From NCBI RefSeq assembly GCF_026109735.1, contig NZ_CP069620.1, positions 1,612,001 through 1,676,000 on the forward strand: DNA of 64,000 nt. The letters run 5' to 3'. Origin of the DNA: Salinimicrobium tongyeongense (GTDB taxonomy: Bacteria > Bacteroidota > Bacteroidia > Flavobacteriales > Flavobacteriaceae). Below are positions 1 to 8,957 of the stretch, piece by piece; position 1 is the stretch's first letter; each line of letters starts with the position of its first letter. The position numbers and the translations under genes were made by a program. Below the pieces are notes generated by a model, which saw only the letters and a list, made by a program, of their open reading frames with translations, did not search any database and was not told where the DNA came from.

Positions 1-378
1 CAGCGGGTCGCCGTAGACTTCCGAAGTAGAAGCGATAAGTATCCTCGCCTTTTTTACCATGGCGAGCCCCAAAAGGTTATGAGTTCCCAAAGAGCCCACT
101 TTTAAGGTTTGAATGGGAATCTTGAGGTAATCTATAGGGCTGGCAGGAGAAGCGAAATGCAGGATGTAGTCGAGCTCTCCCGGCACATGCACAAAAGTGG
201 TCACATCGTGATGGTAGAATTCAAAATTCTCGAGCCTGAAAAGGTGTTCTATATTCTTTTTGTCACCCGTGATAAGGTTGTCCATTCCAATCACGTGGTA
301 ACCTTCATGTATGAATTTGTCACAAAGGTGGGACCCCAGAAAACCTGCAGCTCCCGTGATAAGGATTCTTTTCTTCAT
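1..378 (-). CDS. NAD-dependent epimerase/dehydratase, UDP-glucuronate decarboxylase-like (partial)
   Basis: The N-terminal 126 residues of an extended short-chain dehydrogenase/reductase; the remainder lies left of the window. The nucleotide-binding glycine motif [10 protein letters not shown] is at residues 8-17 and an [10 protein letters not shown] segment, typical of UDP-xylose synthase and related sugar-nucleotide enzymes, is at the cut edge. The phrase [11 protein letters not shown] is characteristic of UDP-glucuronic acid decarboxylases, which make UDP-xylose, but the catalytic YxxxK is outside the window, so the exact substrate is inferred. The ATG is followed by MKKRILITG, a normal start. 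The location near the dTDP-rhamnose genes fits a surface-polysaccharide sugar-nucleotide locus. Confidence 0.82.
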   Translation of the reverse strand, partial: MKKRILITGAAGFLGSHLCDKFIHEGYHVIGMDNLITGDKKNIEHLFRLENFEFYHHDVTTFVHVPGELDYILHFASPASPIDYLKIPIQTLKVGSLGTHNLLGLAMVKKARILIASTSEVYGDPL

Positions 379-554
379 TGGTTGGTTTTACACCCGAAAG
401 TAAGGAATTTTAGGCGATACAGGCATCCAGTATTGAGAAGCAGCAGCAGTTAGTGCCGCATTTAAGAATAATTTAACCCAATTTAAGCAAAACTAAAACT
501 AAGCATTGGCCGCATTATGAGTAAATTAGGCTATACAACCGAAAACAACCAGCT

Positions 555-1214
555 ATGCGTAATCTTATACCACACCTAAATACCAATGTAAGTGATGCCG
601 AACGAGGGGCCTCTTTTTTGGCAGGGGCTTATTTTTTATATAATGCCCTCGGAAAGAAAAAGAAAAGCAGCCTGGAAGCCCTGCTTGCGGGTTACCTGTT
701 GTACAGGGGAATTTCGGGGAATTGTTTTCTATACAACGCCATAGGCAAAACAAAACCCGACAATCGCAGCCGTAATGTCAACATTCAGCTTAGCCTTATG
801 GTTGATAAGCCCCGTGAAGAAGTCTACACCTTTTGGCGAAATCTCGAAAACCTCCCGTTGTTCATGGAACACCTGGAGAGTGTAGAAAGTCTTAATGACA
901 ACATCTCGGTTTGGGAGGCACATTTACCCGGACATGTGGGCACGCTAAGATGGAAAAGTGAGATCGTTAAAGAACGGCCGTTCGAATTTTTAGGCTGGCG
1001 TTCTTTACCGGGCTCATCAATAGAAAATGCCGGTAAAGTGGAGTTTAAAGATGCCGGCAGCGGTACCGAGCTGCACGTGGTGATCTCTTACCATGCCCCC
1101 GGCGGAATTCCCGGAGAAAGTGCCGCCCGACTCCTAAACCCGGTCTTTGAAGACATGGTAGAGGAAGATGTAAGGCATTTCAAATGGTTTATAGAGCGGG
1201 ATTACAACCTGTAG
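555..1214 (+). CDS. SRPBCC-family protein with N-terminal YgaP-like membrane segment
   Basis: A 219-residue two-part protein. Residues 8-65 contain two hydrophobic stretches and a GNCFLYNAIG segment like the DUF2892/YgaP transmembrane domain; residues 75-219 have the order expected of the SRPBCC (START-like, polyketide cyclase/dehydrase) fold, including VDKPREEVYTFWRNLENLPLFMEHL in two pieces and the WRSLPGS segment. Such fusions are common in bacteria but have no established substrate. It is the only plus-strand gene in this stretch and its 3' end overlaps the convergent rfbD by 13 bp. Family placement is good, function unknown. Confidence 0.8.
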   Translation: MRNLIPHLNTNVSDAERGASFLAGAYFLYNALGKKKKSSLEALLAGYLLYRGISGNCFLYNAIGKTKPDNRSRNVNIQLSLMVDKPREEVYTFWRNLENLPLFMEHLESVESLNDNISVWEAHLPGHVGTLRWKSEIVKERPFEFLGWRSLPGSSIENAGKVEFKDAGSGTELHVVISYHAPGGIPGESAARLLNPVFEDMVEEDVRHFKWFIERDYNL

Positions 1215-2044
1215 ATGAGCTGCTTTAAGCTCTCTTTCCAGTGAGGCACGGGCAGGCCAAAAACCTCCTGCACCTTTTGCTTTGAGAGTACGCTGTATGA
1301 CGGCCTTAAAGCAAGGGTCTTAAAATCGTTATTTTCTACCACCACTGCATCAGGCTTTGTTAAGCTCACAATTTCTCTGGCAAAATCAAGCCAGGTGGCT
1401 TCTCCCAGGTTGCTGTAATGATATAATCCGAATTTTAGCTTTTCTTCTGCAATGATATTCAGGATAAAACGGGCAAGATCATGGGCATTGGTTGGCGTTC
1501 CTTTTTGAGAAGAAGTGATGTTGAGAGTCTCACCGGCGCCGGCTTTACTGCAAATGCTATTGAAAAAATTCTTTCCAACCTCTGAATACAACCAAGAAGT
1601 CCTTAAAATGACATATTTATCAGTCGCCTCCTGGATATACTGTTCCCCCAGCAGCTTTGAAGCCCCGTAGACATTAAGCGGATCTGTGCTGTCTTCTTCG
1701 GTATAGGGAGAATTTTTCCTTCCGTTAAAAACGTAATCTGTAGAGATGTGAATAAGCGTACAGCCGGTTTCATCGCAGTCGCGCGCCAGGTTGTTCACAC
1801 TTTCAGCATTTATAAGATAAGCCATTTCCTGCTGCTTCTCTGCCTGCTCTACATTGGTATAGGCCGCGCAATTAATACACAGGTCAAATTTTTCCCTGCG
1901 CATAAAGGCTCCCACCACTGCAAATTGTGTAAGATCGAGCTCATCTGAGGTTGTGAAAGTAAAATGAAGGCCGGGATATTTATGGGAAGCCTGCTCAATA
2001 CATCTTCCCAACTGCCCTCCTGCGCCGGTGACTAAAATCTTCAT
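1202..2044 (-). CDS. rfbD: dTDP-4-dehydrorhamnose reductase
   Basis: Last enzyme of dTDP-L-rhamnose synthesis: NAD(P)H-dependent reduction of dTDP-4-keto-L-rhamnose in the cytosol. At 280 residues the length is normal. The start MKILVTGAGGQLGRCI carries the GxxGxxG cofactor motif, and the active-site YGASK (YxxxK) follows the STDYVFNG segment, both diagnostic. It is the last gene of the rfbB-A-C-D run and overlaps the stop of rfbC by 4 bp (ATGA-type junction), so it is almost certainly translated from the same mRNA. Its 3' end overlaps the convergent SRPBCC gene by 13 bp. Confidence 0.95.
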   Translation of the reverse strand: MKILVTGAGGQLGRCIEQASHKYPGLHFTFTTSDELDLTQFAVVGAFMRREKFDLCINCAAYTNVEQAEKQQEMAYLINAESVNNLARDCDETGCTLIHISTDYVFNGRKNSPYTEEDSTDPLNVYGASKLLGEQYIQEATDKYVILRTSWLYSEVGKNFFNSICSKAGAGETLNITSSQKGTPTNAHDLARFILNIIAEEKLKFGLYHYSNLGEATWLDFAREIVSLTKPDAVVVENNDFKTLALRPSYSVLSKQKVQEVFGLPVPHWKESLKQLIYRL

Positions 2045-2589
2045 AGGCCTAATTCTTCAAAAGTGGGAAGATGCGCGTCTTTTTCTGAAAGGATGAGCTC
2101 ATCTTCAGGAAATTCCCAGTCTATTTTAAAAACAGGGTCGTTGTAATAAACACCGGCGTCGGCTTCCTGGTGATAGTACTGGTCACATTTATATGCGAAA
2201 ACCGAGATTTCAGACATGGTTAGAAAGCCATGGGCAAAACCGGCAGGCACAAAGAGCTGATGATGGTTTTGATCGCTTAAAACGGCTTTAAACGACTTTT
2301 TAAAGGTGGGGGATTCTGGCCGAAGGTCTACCACCACATCCAGAACCTTACCCACCACAGTTCTCACCAGTTTTGACTGCGCGTATTTTCCTTTCTGAAA
2401 GTGAAGGCCTCTCAAAACGCCTTTTTTGGAAGATGACTGGTTGTCCTGCACAAATTCCATCTCCAGGCCCGTTACCTGTTCAAACCTCCTTTGGCTGAAG
2501 CTTTCCAGAAATGTTCCGCGGTGATCGCGGAAGACTGAAGGTTTCAGCAAAAAACAATCTTTTAAAGGAGTTTGTTCAATTTCTAACAT
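2041..2589 (-). CDS. rfbC: dTDP-4-dehydrorhamnose 3,5-epimerase
   Basis: Epimerises C3 and C5 of dTDP-4-keto-6-deoxyglucose, third step of dTDP-L-rhamnose synthesis. The 182-residue cupin-type protein has the RGLHFQ segment with the catalytic His, and VLDVVVDLRPES with the partner Asp. The open frame extends 12 codons further upstream into rfbA, but MLEIEQTPLKDCFLLKP from the ATG at 2587-2589 is the conserved N-terminus and lies one base after the rfbA stop, so that start is chosen. Member of the rfbB-A-C-D operon. Confidence 0.95.
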   Translation of the reverse strand: MLEIEQTPLKDCFLLKPSVFRDHRGTFLESFSQRRFEQVTGLEMEFVQDNQSSSKKGVLRGLHFQKGKYAQSKLVRTVVGKVLDVVVDLRPESPTFKKSFKAVLSDQNHHQLFVPAGFAHGFLTMSEISVFAYKCDQYYHQEADAGVYYNDPVFKIDWEFPEDELILSEKDAHLPTFEELGL

Positions 2590-2590
2590 A

Positions 2591-3448
2591 TTAATCCAGT
2601 TGTAAAAGGTATTCGCCGTACCCACTTTTTAAAAGGGGCTGGGCCAGCCGGTGCAGCTGCTGTTTATTTATGTAGCCCATATTATAGGCCGTTTCTTCTA
2701 TTGCTCCAATCTTTAACCCCTGCCGTTCTTCTATCACCTGCACAAACTGCGAAGCTTTCATGAGGGAATCAAAAGTACCTGTGTCCAGCCAGGCTGTACC
2801 TTTGTCGAGAATGCTCACCTGTAGCCTCCCTTTTTGGAGGTAGGCATTGTTCACATCGGTGATCTCCAGTTCTGCCCTTCCCGAAGGTTTTATGCCCCTG
2901 GCGATCTCTACTACCTCGTTGTTGTAAAAATAAATGCCCGGAACTGCAAAATTTGACCTGGGGGAAACGGGTTTTTCTTCGATAGAAATGACTTTCCCGC
3001 TCTGGTCAAAATCCACCACGCCATAGCGTTTTGGATCATGTACGTGGTAGGCAAAGATCATTCCGCCCTCGGGGTCACTTTTCTCCTGAAGCAGCCTGTC
3101 TAATCCCGATCCATAGAAAATATTGTCTCCCAGAATAAGTGCTACTTTGTCATTTCCGATAAAATTTGCTCCAATAATGAAGGCTTCGGCAAGCCCCCGC
3201 GGCTCATCCTGTACGGCATACTGGAATTCACAACCATACCGGCTCCCGTCCCCCAACAGCTCCCTGAACAAAGGCAGGTCTTTTGGGGTGGAAATAATAA
3301 GGATCTCCCTAATGCCCGCCATCATTAAGGTGGATAGCGGATAATAGATCATGGGCTTATCGTATACCGGCATTAACTGCTTGCTCACCGCAAGTGTTAA
3401 GGGGTGCAGCCTGGTGCCCGATCCTCCTGCCAGTATTATGCCTTTCAT
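2591..3448 (-). CDS. rfbA: glucose-1-phosphate thymidylyltransferase
   Basis: First enzyme of dTDP-L-rhamnose synthesis, joining dTTP and glucose-1-phosphate. The 285-residue protein begins with the nucleotidyltransferase signature [16 protein letters not shown] (residues 3-18), followed by [14 protein letters not shown] and the metal/phosphate loop ILGDNIFYG, and has the expected EEKP and LDTGTFDSL segments. Length is standard. It overlaps the upstream rfbB by 4 bp and precedes rfbC by one base, so translational coupling is likely. Confidence 0.96.
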   Translation of the reverse strand: MKGIILAGGSGTRLHPLTLAVSKQLMPVYDKPMIYYPLSTLMMAGIREILIISTPKDLPLFRELLGDGSRYGCEFQYAVQDEPRGLAEAFIIGANFIGNDKVALILGDNIFYGSGLDRLLQEKSDPEGGMIFAYHVHDPKRYGVVDFDQSGKVISIEEKPVSPRSNFAVPGIYFYNNEVVEIARGIKPSGRAELEITDVNNAYLQKGRLQVSILDKGTAWLDTGTFDSLMKASQFVQVIEERQGLKIGAIEETAYNMGYINKQQLHRLAQPLLKSGYGEYLLQLD

Positions 3449-4464
3449 TTAGTATATTTTTCGAGGTACCAGCGTATGGTTTTCTCAATACCCGATTCAA
3501 AATTCTCATCGGCCTTCCAGCACAGTTGAGATTCCAGTTTGGTGGCATCTATCGCATAGCGCTGGTCGTGCCCCGGCCTGTCTTTTACAAAAGTGATTAA
3601 CCGGGTGTAACTCTCGCCGTTTTCACGTGGAACCAGTTTATCAAGAATTTCAGAAATCTTCTGGGCAATGTAGATGTTCTCGCGCTCATTGCGGCCGCCA
3701 ATATTATAAGTCTCCCCAAATTTGCCATTTTTGAGTACCAGGTTGATGCCTTTGCAATGATCTAAAACGTATAACCAGTCCCTTACATTCTTGCCGTCTC
3801 CATAAATGGGAATGGACTCTTCTTTAAGGGCGGTTCGTATAATAGTGGGAATAAGTTTTTCATCGTGTTGATGAGGTCCGTAATTATTAGAGCAGTTGGT
3901 GGTCAAAACCGGCATCCCATAGGTATGAAAATAACTGCGCACCAGAAAATCTGAAGCTGCTTTTGAAGCCGAATACGGACTATTTGGCGCATACGGGGTT
4001 TCTTCGGTGAACAAACCTTCAGCTCCCAGGGTTCCATAGACCTCATCGGTAGAAACATGAAGGAATTTTGCATCGCTGTACTCTTCCTTCAGTTCAAATG
4101 GGCCATTCATCCAGAGGTTGTAAGCGGTTTGCAGCAGGTTGAAAGTCCCGTTGATGTTTGTTTCAACAAAAGCCGCAGGATTCAGGATTGAATTATCTAC
4201 ATGAGATTCGGCTGCAAAATTTATCACCCTTGAAAAATGGTATTTTTCAAACAGGTTTTTCACCAGCTCCTTGTCTCTAATATCCCCTTTTACGAAGGTA
4301 TAGTTCTCGTGGCCGTCTACCTCCAGGTTGTCGAGACTTCCGGCGTAGGTGAGCAGGTCGAGGTTGACAATGTGTGTATCTTTATCCTGAATAAAAAGAT
4401 TGATGTAATTGGAACCTATAAAACCGGCCCCACCGGTGACAAGCGTGTATTGTTTATCGTTCAT
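3445..4464 (-). CDS. rfbB: dTDP-glucose 4,6-dehydratase
   Basis: Second enzyme of the pathway, NAD-dependent dehydration of dTDP-glucose. At 339 residues it carries [10 protein letters not shown] near the N-terminus, the catalytic segment [10 protein letters not shown] and the YSASKAASD (YxxxK) motif, then the NCSNNYGP signature of this family. The start ATG directly abuts the stop codon of the upstream 578-residue gene (no spacer), so the rhamnose genes appear to be the distal part of a longer operon that begins with the M23 peptidase. Confidence 0.96.
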   Translation of the reverse strand: MNDKQYTLVTGGAGFIGSNYINLFIQDKDTHIVNLDLLTYAGSLDNLEVDGHENYTFVKGDIRDKELVKNLFEKYHFSRVINFAAESHVDNSILNPAAFVETNINGTFNLLQTAYNLWMNGPFELKEEYSDAKFLHVSTDEVYGTLGAEGLFTEETPYAPNSPYSASKAASDFLVRSYFHTYGMPVLTTNCSNNYGPHQHDEKLIPTIIRTALKEESIPIYGDGKNVRDWLYVLDHCKGINLVLKNGKFGETYNIGGRNERENIYIAQKISEILDKLVPRENGESYTRLITFVKDRPGHDQRYAIDATKLESQLCWKADENFESGIEKTIRWYLEKYTK

Positions 4465-6201
4465 TTAAGCTTTCTCTTTTTTAGGTTCTTTCTCTTTTTC
4501 GGATACCTTCGGAACTTCAAATATTTGTTCCAGGATTTTTTCAGTAATGAGATAGGTAGGTTTCACACCTGTAGTTCCAAGTCCGCCCGAAGCCAGCGTG
4601 CTTCCTGTTTCCAGCGGATTATCTGAAGCGTAATAGGCATATCTTACCTTCACGTCTTCACTGATGTTTTTTCTCAACCTAGCCGCAGCCTGCACCGCCT
4701 TTTGATAATGCGCACCTTCCATCTCAAGCCCCACAACGTTCCAGGTAGACTCGTGGAAGAATTTTAAAATGTCTTTATTCTGAAGGGAAGTTCCCAACAC
4801 CGTGATCATAGAACCATCGCAAACATGAATGCCATTACCTTCAAGGTCTTCTTTTGAAAGTTCGTTGTGAAAAGGATAGTTATCGGCTGTACCTTCAAAA
4901 AGGTGGGCGGTTGGGATCATGATATCGCCTTTGCCTCCTACCAGGATCCCGGCTTTCCCCATAATAGAGATTGAAGCAACATTGAGGTGGATATTCCCCT
5001 GGTCTGACTGGTACGGTTTCAGCATTTCATCCATGGTTTCGTAGGCCTGCTCTCCAAAAGCGTAATCCATCACCATGATGACAGGTTTGTCTTCGTCTTT
5101 TAGCTTTTTACCGGTTTTGAACTTCGGGTTTACCAGAGACATTTTTGCAGTGTCAAAGATCTGCACATCTATGTTTGCCCCGCTGGTGTCTTCAATGAAA
5201 ATCATACCTTCAGAAACAGCATTTTTCATCACCTTCATTCTTAGCTGCCCATTGGCATTGTTGCTAAGATCTTCATAGATTCCGAAGAGCGATTTCTTCT
5301 TGAGCTCGGGTTTTAGAGCTTCCGAAGCATAAAGCGTATTCATCACGCTGTGCATGTTGGCGCTTATGATGTGCAAAGGACGGTTCATCAGGTTCTTTTC
5401 CAACAAAACTTCCTTTACCTTATTTGCCCATATCTCCCCGTGTATGTGGTGGCCCAGTCTTTCGCGAAGCACGGGGCTAAAGGTCACGATGCGTTTGTTG
5501 TTGTTGAGCATTTCATCAAGAGCGAGTTTGCCCAAAAAATAGATGATGTGCAGGAACCTTTCGGGACTGGACGGGGTGCTAAAAAGGGGATAAATGGTGG
5601 TCACTTCCCTAAAGGTGCGGCCAAGTATATTTGCCGTGTGGGTAAGCGCGACTTCCCTTTGCGCCTGGGTTAGAGGTTCTTTTTGGGTCACCGCAACCTC
5701 CAGTTTTTGCCAGTCACGAGATACTTCCCCTTCTTCATCTATAAGCACCCGTCTCATAATTTTGTGGGATTCGATAAAAAGGAATGTAAGGTGGGTAAGG
5801 ATGTCATAAATTTCTGAACGTCCGCGGGTGATCTCAATATTCATTTGTTCCTCATCTATCCTGTAGCAGTTGCGGCGCCTTTTTGGCGGAACTATAGGTT
5901 TAAAATGAGAATTGCCGTAGCCTTCATCGCTGGTGAGGTTGATAAAGCGACATTCTTCAAGGCCAAGCGGAAGCCTGTCCATGACGTACAGAAGTCCGTT
6001 AAGCTCAACTTTTTCTTCGGCTACAGAACCGTATATTTCAGGACGAAGAATCAAAAGAGCTTCACGCAGGGTTTCCCCCGAGACTCCCATAGGCTTGTAG
6101 AACCCCCTGTTAAAAAGGTGGCGCATGGTAATGTACATGCGTTCTATGGCGTTGGAGCTTTCCTGAGCCCTTGTGCGTCCCTGTAATTTCAAATTACCCA
6201 T
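4465..6201 (-). CDS. uncharacterised protein (possibly DUF6909) with nucleoside-phosphorylase-like C-terminal half
   Basis: A 578-residue soluble protein without signal peptide or membrane segment. I recall similar proteins in Bacteroidetes as DUF6909, but cannot verify that name here. The C-terminal part has GKAGILVGGKGDIMIPT (residues 415-431), GLEMEGAHYQ (EMEG at 493-496) and, about 30 residues later, YYASDNPL. An EMEG glutamate followed by a Ser-Asp pair is the arrangement of the ribose- and base-binding residues in the PNP/UDP-phosphorylase and MTA/SAH nucleosidase superfamily; that relation is my inference. The N-terminal 200 residues match nothing I recognise. The tail is highly charged (KVSEKEKEPKKEKA). 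It sits 3 bp after the GH3-like gene and directly before rfbB. Confidence 0.7.
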   Translation of the reverse strand: MGNLKLQGRTRAQESSNAIERMYITMRHLFNRGFYKPMGVSGETLREALLILRPEIYGSVAEEKVELNGLLYVMDRLPLGLEECRFINLTSDEGYGNSHFKPIVPPKRRRNCYRIDEEQMNIEITRGRSEIYDILTHLTFLFIESHKIMRRVLIDEEGEVSRDWQKLEVAVTQKEPLTQAQREVALTHTANILGRTFREVTTIYPLFSTPSSPERFLHIIYFLGKLALDEMLNNNKRIVTFSPVLRERLGHHIHGEIWANKVKEVLLEKNLMNRPLHIISANMHSVMNTLYASEALKPELKKKSLFGIYEDLSNNANGQLRMKVMKNAVSEGMIFIEDTSGANIDVQIFDTAKMSLVNPKFKTGKKLKDEDKPVIMVMDYAFGEQAYETMDEMLKPYQSDQGNIHLNVASISIMGKAGILVGGKGDIMIPTAHLFEGTADNYPFHNELSKEDLEGNGIHVCDGSMITVLGTSLQNKDILKFFHESTWNVVGLEMEGAHYQKAVQAAARLRKNISEDVKVRYAYYASDNPLETGSTLASGGLGTTGVKPTYLITEKILEQIFEVPKVSEKEKEPKKEKA

Positions 6202-6204
6202 AAT

Positions 6205-7707
6205 TTATTTAGTGTTTTTTATTTTTTCCAGGAATCCTGCAATCTTGCGATCGTTTGAGAGCCTGGGTAGTTTATTTTGTCCGCCCAGTTTGCCTATGGA
6301 TTTCATGTATTGCTGAAAACCATTTTCGGGTACTGTGCTAATTTTTAATTGCTGAAGGATCTTGCCTTCAATCAAATCCAGATAATACGAATTTTGCTGC
6401 TGAAGCGATTTGTCTAATGCCGAAGCAAAAGTATCAAGACTGGCAGGTTCTTCTTCAAATTCTATGAACCATTCGTGGTACGGCAGCTGGTTCCCTTCGG
6501 GCGTGATTTGAGGTGCCACGGTGAATTCGCTGATCTTTACCGAAGTACCGGCCGTAGCTTCCTGCATGGCCTGCTCTACTTCTTTGGCAATCACGTGCTC
6601 TCCAAAAGCCGAAATAAAATGCTTTATCCGCCCTGAAACGATCAGCCTGTATGGTGCCAGAGAGGTAAACTGGATGGTATCTCCCAGGTTGTAAGCCCAT
6701 AGGCCTGCCGTGGTAGAAATGATCATAACATAATTCACGCCTATTTCTACTTCGCCAATGGTGTACCGCCTCGGATTTTCAGAATAAAATTCATCGGCCT
6801 TTATAAACTCATAGAAAATCCCCGAGTTGAGCAGGAGCAGCATGCCTTTTTCATCCTGCCTGTCCTGGTAGGCAAAAAATCCTTCGGAAGCGGGGAATAG
6901 TTCAATACTGTCTACTTTCCTGCCAATAAGGCTTTCAAATTTTGCGCGGTAAGGTTCAAAGTTAACCCCCCCATAGATGAAAAGGTTGAAATTAGGGAAG
7001 ATCTCCCCTACTTTTTTCCCGGTACGTGCCTGCAGCCTTTCAAAATACATTTGCACCCATGAAGGTATCCCGCTAATAACGCTCATATCTTCCTTCAGGG
7101 TTTCATCGACTATTGCTTCAACTTTGGTTTCCCAGTCTTCAATGGTATTGGTTTCCCAGGAAGGCATACGGTTGCGTTGCAGGTATCCGGGAACGTAATG
7201 TGCTGCAATTCCGGAGAGCCTGCCAAGTTTAATGCCGTTTTTCTCATCCAGTTCGGGGCTTCCCTGTAGAAAGATCATTTTTCCGTCTACAAAATCGGCT
7301 TTTCCCGTGTCATTGATGTAGCACAAAATGGCATTTCGCGCTGCATCTATGTGTGTGGGCATAGACTCTTTGGTAAGCGGGATATATTTTGCCCCACTGG
7401 TAGTACCTGATGTCTTGGCGAAGTAGATAGGTTTGCCCGGCCAAAGAATGTCTTTCTCGCCTGCAACTACCTTTTCTACATAGGGTTTTAGCTCTTCATA
7501 ATCTCTAACCGGCACACGAGCGGCATATTCCCTGTAGCTGGAGATGTTCTTAAAGCCGTGATCTTTTCCAAATTCGGTATTGGCAGCTTTCTTTAAGAGC
7601 TGCTCAAAAACCCTTTTTTGGGTCTCTACCGGGCGTGTGGCCCAGGAATCGATTTGGCGCCGAATGTAGGCTGCGAATATTTTAGCTGCAAATGATTTTA
7701 CTGACAT
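6205..7707 (-). CDS. GH3-family acyl-adenylating enzyme
   Basis: A 500-residue member of the GH3 (auxin-responsive promoter) family in the ANL adenylating superfamily. These enzymes activate a carboxylic acid with ATP and in plants conjugate it to an amino acid; the bacterial substrates are unknown. The nucleotide-binding loop is seen as AKTSGTTSGAKYIPLT near residue 110, followed further on by ELFPASEGFFAYQD and the C-terminal YRLIVSGRIKHFISAFGEH segment with hinge residues. It follows the M23 peptidase by 5 bp and precedes the 578-residue gene by 3 bp, so it is clearly co-transcribed. It is not a glycoside hydrolase despite the name. Family call is firm, reaction is open. Confidence 0.9.
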   Translation of the reverse strand: MSVKSFAAKIFAAYIRRQIDSWATRPVETQKRVFEQLLKKAANTEFGKDHGFKNISSYREYAARVPVRDYEELKPYVEKVVAGEKDILWPGKPIYFAKTSGTTSGAKYIPLTKESMPTHIDAARNAILCYINDTGKADFVDGKMIFLQGSPELDEKNGIKLGRLSGIAAHYVPGYLQRNRMPSWETNTIEDWETKVEAIVDETLKEDMSVISGIPSWVQMYFERLQARTGKKVGEIFPNFNLFIYGGVNFEPYRAKFESLIGRKVDSIELFPASEGFFAYQDRQDEKGMLLLLNSGIFYEFIKADEFYSENPRRYTIGEVEIGVNYVMIISTTAGLWAYNLGDTIQFTSLAPYRLIVSGRIKHFISAFGEHVIAKEVEQAMQEATAGTSVKISEFTVAPQITPEGNQLPYHEWFIEFEEEPASLDTFASALDKSLQQQNSYYLDLIEGKILQQLKISTVPENGFQQYMKSIGKLGGQNKLPRLSNDRKIAGFLEKIKNTK

Positions 7708-7712
7708 ACTTT

Positions 7713-8582
7713 TTATTCAAAATCTATAAAATCTGTGGGATTTACAGGGCGGCCTTCGCTCCAAAGTTCAAAATGCAGGTGCGGCCCGGTGGAATATTCA
7801 CCCGTAGAACCTGCCGTGGCCACAACCTCTCCCTTCAACACCCTGTCTCCCTGCTCTTTGGTGAGCGATGAGTTGTGTTTGTAAATGGAAATAAGGCCGT
7901 AGCTGTGTTCTATGATAATCACGTTTCCTGTCTCTGCCGTCCAGCCCGAAAAAATCACAGTACCATCGGCTACAGATTTTACCGGGGCGTTGTGAGAGGC
8001 TACAATATCTACCCCAAAATGTTTGTCTTTGATGTTATATCCTTCCGAAAACGGCCCTTTTAAAGGCGGGAATAAGGCGTAATTGGCCCTGGAAGTAGCA
8101 GTTTCCAGGAAGTTGTACTTATCTTCCTGCACTACGGTTTCCCTAAGCAGGCTATCTTCTTTTGAGGGCTTCAGGTCTACCTCATCTGCGCTTAGCCGCT
8201 GAGCTTCCATAAGCGAATCCCTGTTGAACTCAGCAGGTTTAACATCTCCCGACAGAACTCGTTTTATAGATCCCAGATATTGATTATTCAGCTCCACCAC
8301 AGTCTGGAGCGAATCAGTTTTGTAGGCAAGCTGCAAAGCCCTTTGCTGCAGCTCGGTTGAAGAATAGCCGGGAATATATTCCCTTAGTCCTGTAAATGCA
8401 ATGAGCAGGGTTGTGCCTGCAATCAACAAAATTGCTGAAAGTGTCACTACCACAAATACGTTGAGACGGGTAAGCTTAAAAGACAACTTTTCTTCAAAAG
8501 TGTCTTCATTGAGAATTACAAGCCTGTATTTATGCAGGAGCTTTTGCCTGAAATTTCTTTTATGTTCGGTGTTCTTGGTCAT
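7713..8582 (-). CDS. membrane-anchored M23 (LytM) metallopeptidase
   Basis: A 289-residue single-pass protein: charged cytoplasmic N-terminus, membrane segment around residues 40-65 (VFVVVTLSAILLIAGTTLLI), a short periplasmic stalk, and a C-terminal LytM domain. Zinc ligands appear intact: HFGVD and the HLHFE pair near residue 265, with YKHNSS between. Intact ligands suggest an active peptidoglycan endopeptidase rather than a regulatory EnvC-type protein. It is the promoter-proximal gene of the run ending in rfbD, with a TATCTTTG box about 15 bp upstream of its ATG, linking cell-wall cleavage and surface-sugar synthesis in one transcript. Confidence 0.92.
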   Translation of the reverse strand: MTKNTEHKRNFRQKLLHKYRLVILNEDTFEEKLSFKLTRLNVFVVVTLSAILLIAGTTLLIAFTGLREYIPGYSSTELQQRALQLAYKTDSLQTVVELNNQYLGSIKRVLSGDVKPAEFNRDSLMEAQRLSADEVDLKPSKEDSLLRETVVQEDKYNFLETATSRANYALFPPLKGPFSEGYNIKDKHFGVDIVASHNAPVKSVADGTVIFSGWTAETGNVIIIEHSYGLISIYKHNSSLTKEQGDRVLKGEVVATAGSTGEYSTGPHLHFELWSEGRPVNPTDFIDFE

Positions 8583-8597
8583 ATTTACAGCCTAAGG

Positions 8598-8605
8598 CAA
8601 AGATA
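8598..8605 (-). promoter_or_regulatory. -7 box upstream of M23 peptidase operon
   Basis: On the minus strand TATCTTTG followed by C matches the Bacteroidetes -7 consensus TAnnTTTG exactly, 15 bp before the M23 start codon. It likely drives the M23 - GH3 - rfb run. Motif recognised by eye; no transcription data. Confidence 0.6.
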
Positions 8606-8666
8606 TAATAAAGATATTTAGATAGGTTTTATCCCCTCATAAACAAATGAATTAAAGTTTTATTAC

Positions 8667-8674
8667 TAACTTTG
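8667..8674 (+). promoter_or_regulatory. -7 box upstream of tatA
   Basis: TAACTTTG, a full match to TAnnTTTG, ends 19 bp before the tatA ATG. An AT-rich TTAAAG stretch lies about 16 bp further upstream. Divergent from the M23 promoter across a spacer of about 60 bp. Confidence 0.6.
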
Positions 8675-8693
8675 CCACATTAAATTGATTATT

Positions 8694-8891
8694 ATGAGTG
8701 CAGTTTTTATACCATTGCAGATTGGGGCACCACAAATCATACTAATTGTGGTTGTTGTGCTGTTGTTGTTTGGAGGAAGAAAGATCCCTGAACTTATGAG
8801 AGGACTGGGTAGCGGAATTAAAGAATTTAAAGACGCTTCTAAAGATGATGCTCCCGCTAATAAACCAGAAGAAGACAAGAAGAGATTATAA
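8694..8891 (+). CDS. tatA: twin-arginine translocase subunit TatA/TatE
   Basis: A 65-residue TatA-type protein: short periplasmic N-terminus, one hydrophobic helix (IILIVVVVLLLFGGRK), the FGGRKIPELMRGLGSGIKEF hinge and amphipathic helix, then an acidic/basic tail. It forms the pore-like part of the Tat system exporting folded proteins. Three codons upstream there is an in-frame TTG, but the ATG at 8694 fits both the family and the promoter spacing. No tatC is in this window. A strong hairpin follows 15 bp after the stop. Confidence 0.92.
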   Translation: MSAVFIPLQIGAPQIILIVVVVLLLFGGRKIPELMRGLGSGIKEFKDASKDDAPANKPEEDKKRL

Positions 8892-8906
8892 CAATCTCTG
8901 GAATAA

Positions 8907-8946
8907 GACACAAAAAAACCCAACTCGCGTTGGGTTTTTTTGTGTC
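8907..8946. terminator. bidirectional terminator between tatA and DUF4837 gene
   Basis: An almost perfect inverted repeat: GACACAAAAAAACCCAAC, a 4-base loop (TCGC), then the complement ending in TTTTTTTGTGTC. The stem is flanked by an A-tract on one side and a T-tract on the other, so it can stop transcription from both convergent genes. Confidence 0.9.
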
Positions 8947-8957
8947 CTGACTTCTTG

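Noticed and set aside
3619-3634. CACGTGGAACC sequence resembling parS inside rfbB
   Set aside because: Only the CACGTG core and the right arm fit; about 13 of 16 positions match and it lies in conserved coding sequence, so chance is sufficient.
6205-7707. GH3 as glycoside hydrolase family 3
   Set aside because: The motifs are those of the adenylating GH3 (auxin-responsive) family; no glycosidase signature is present.
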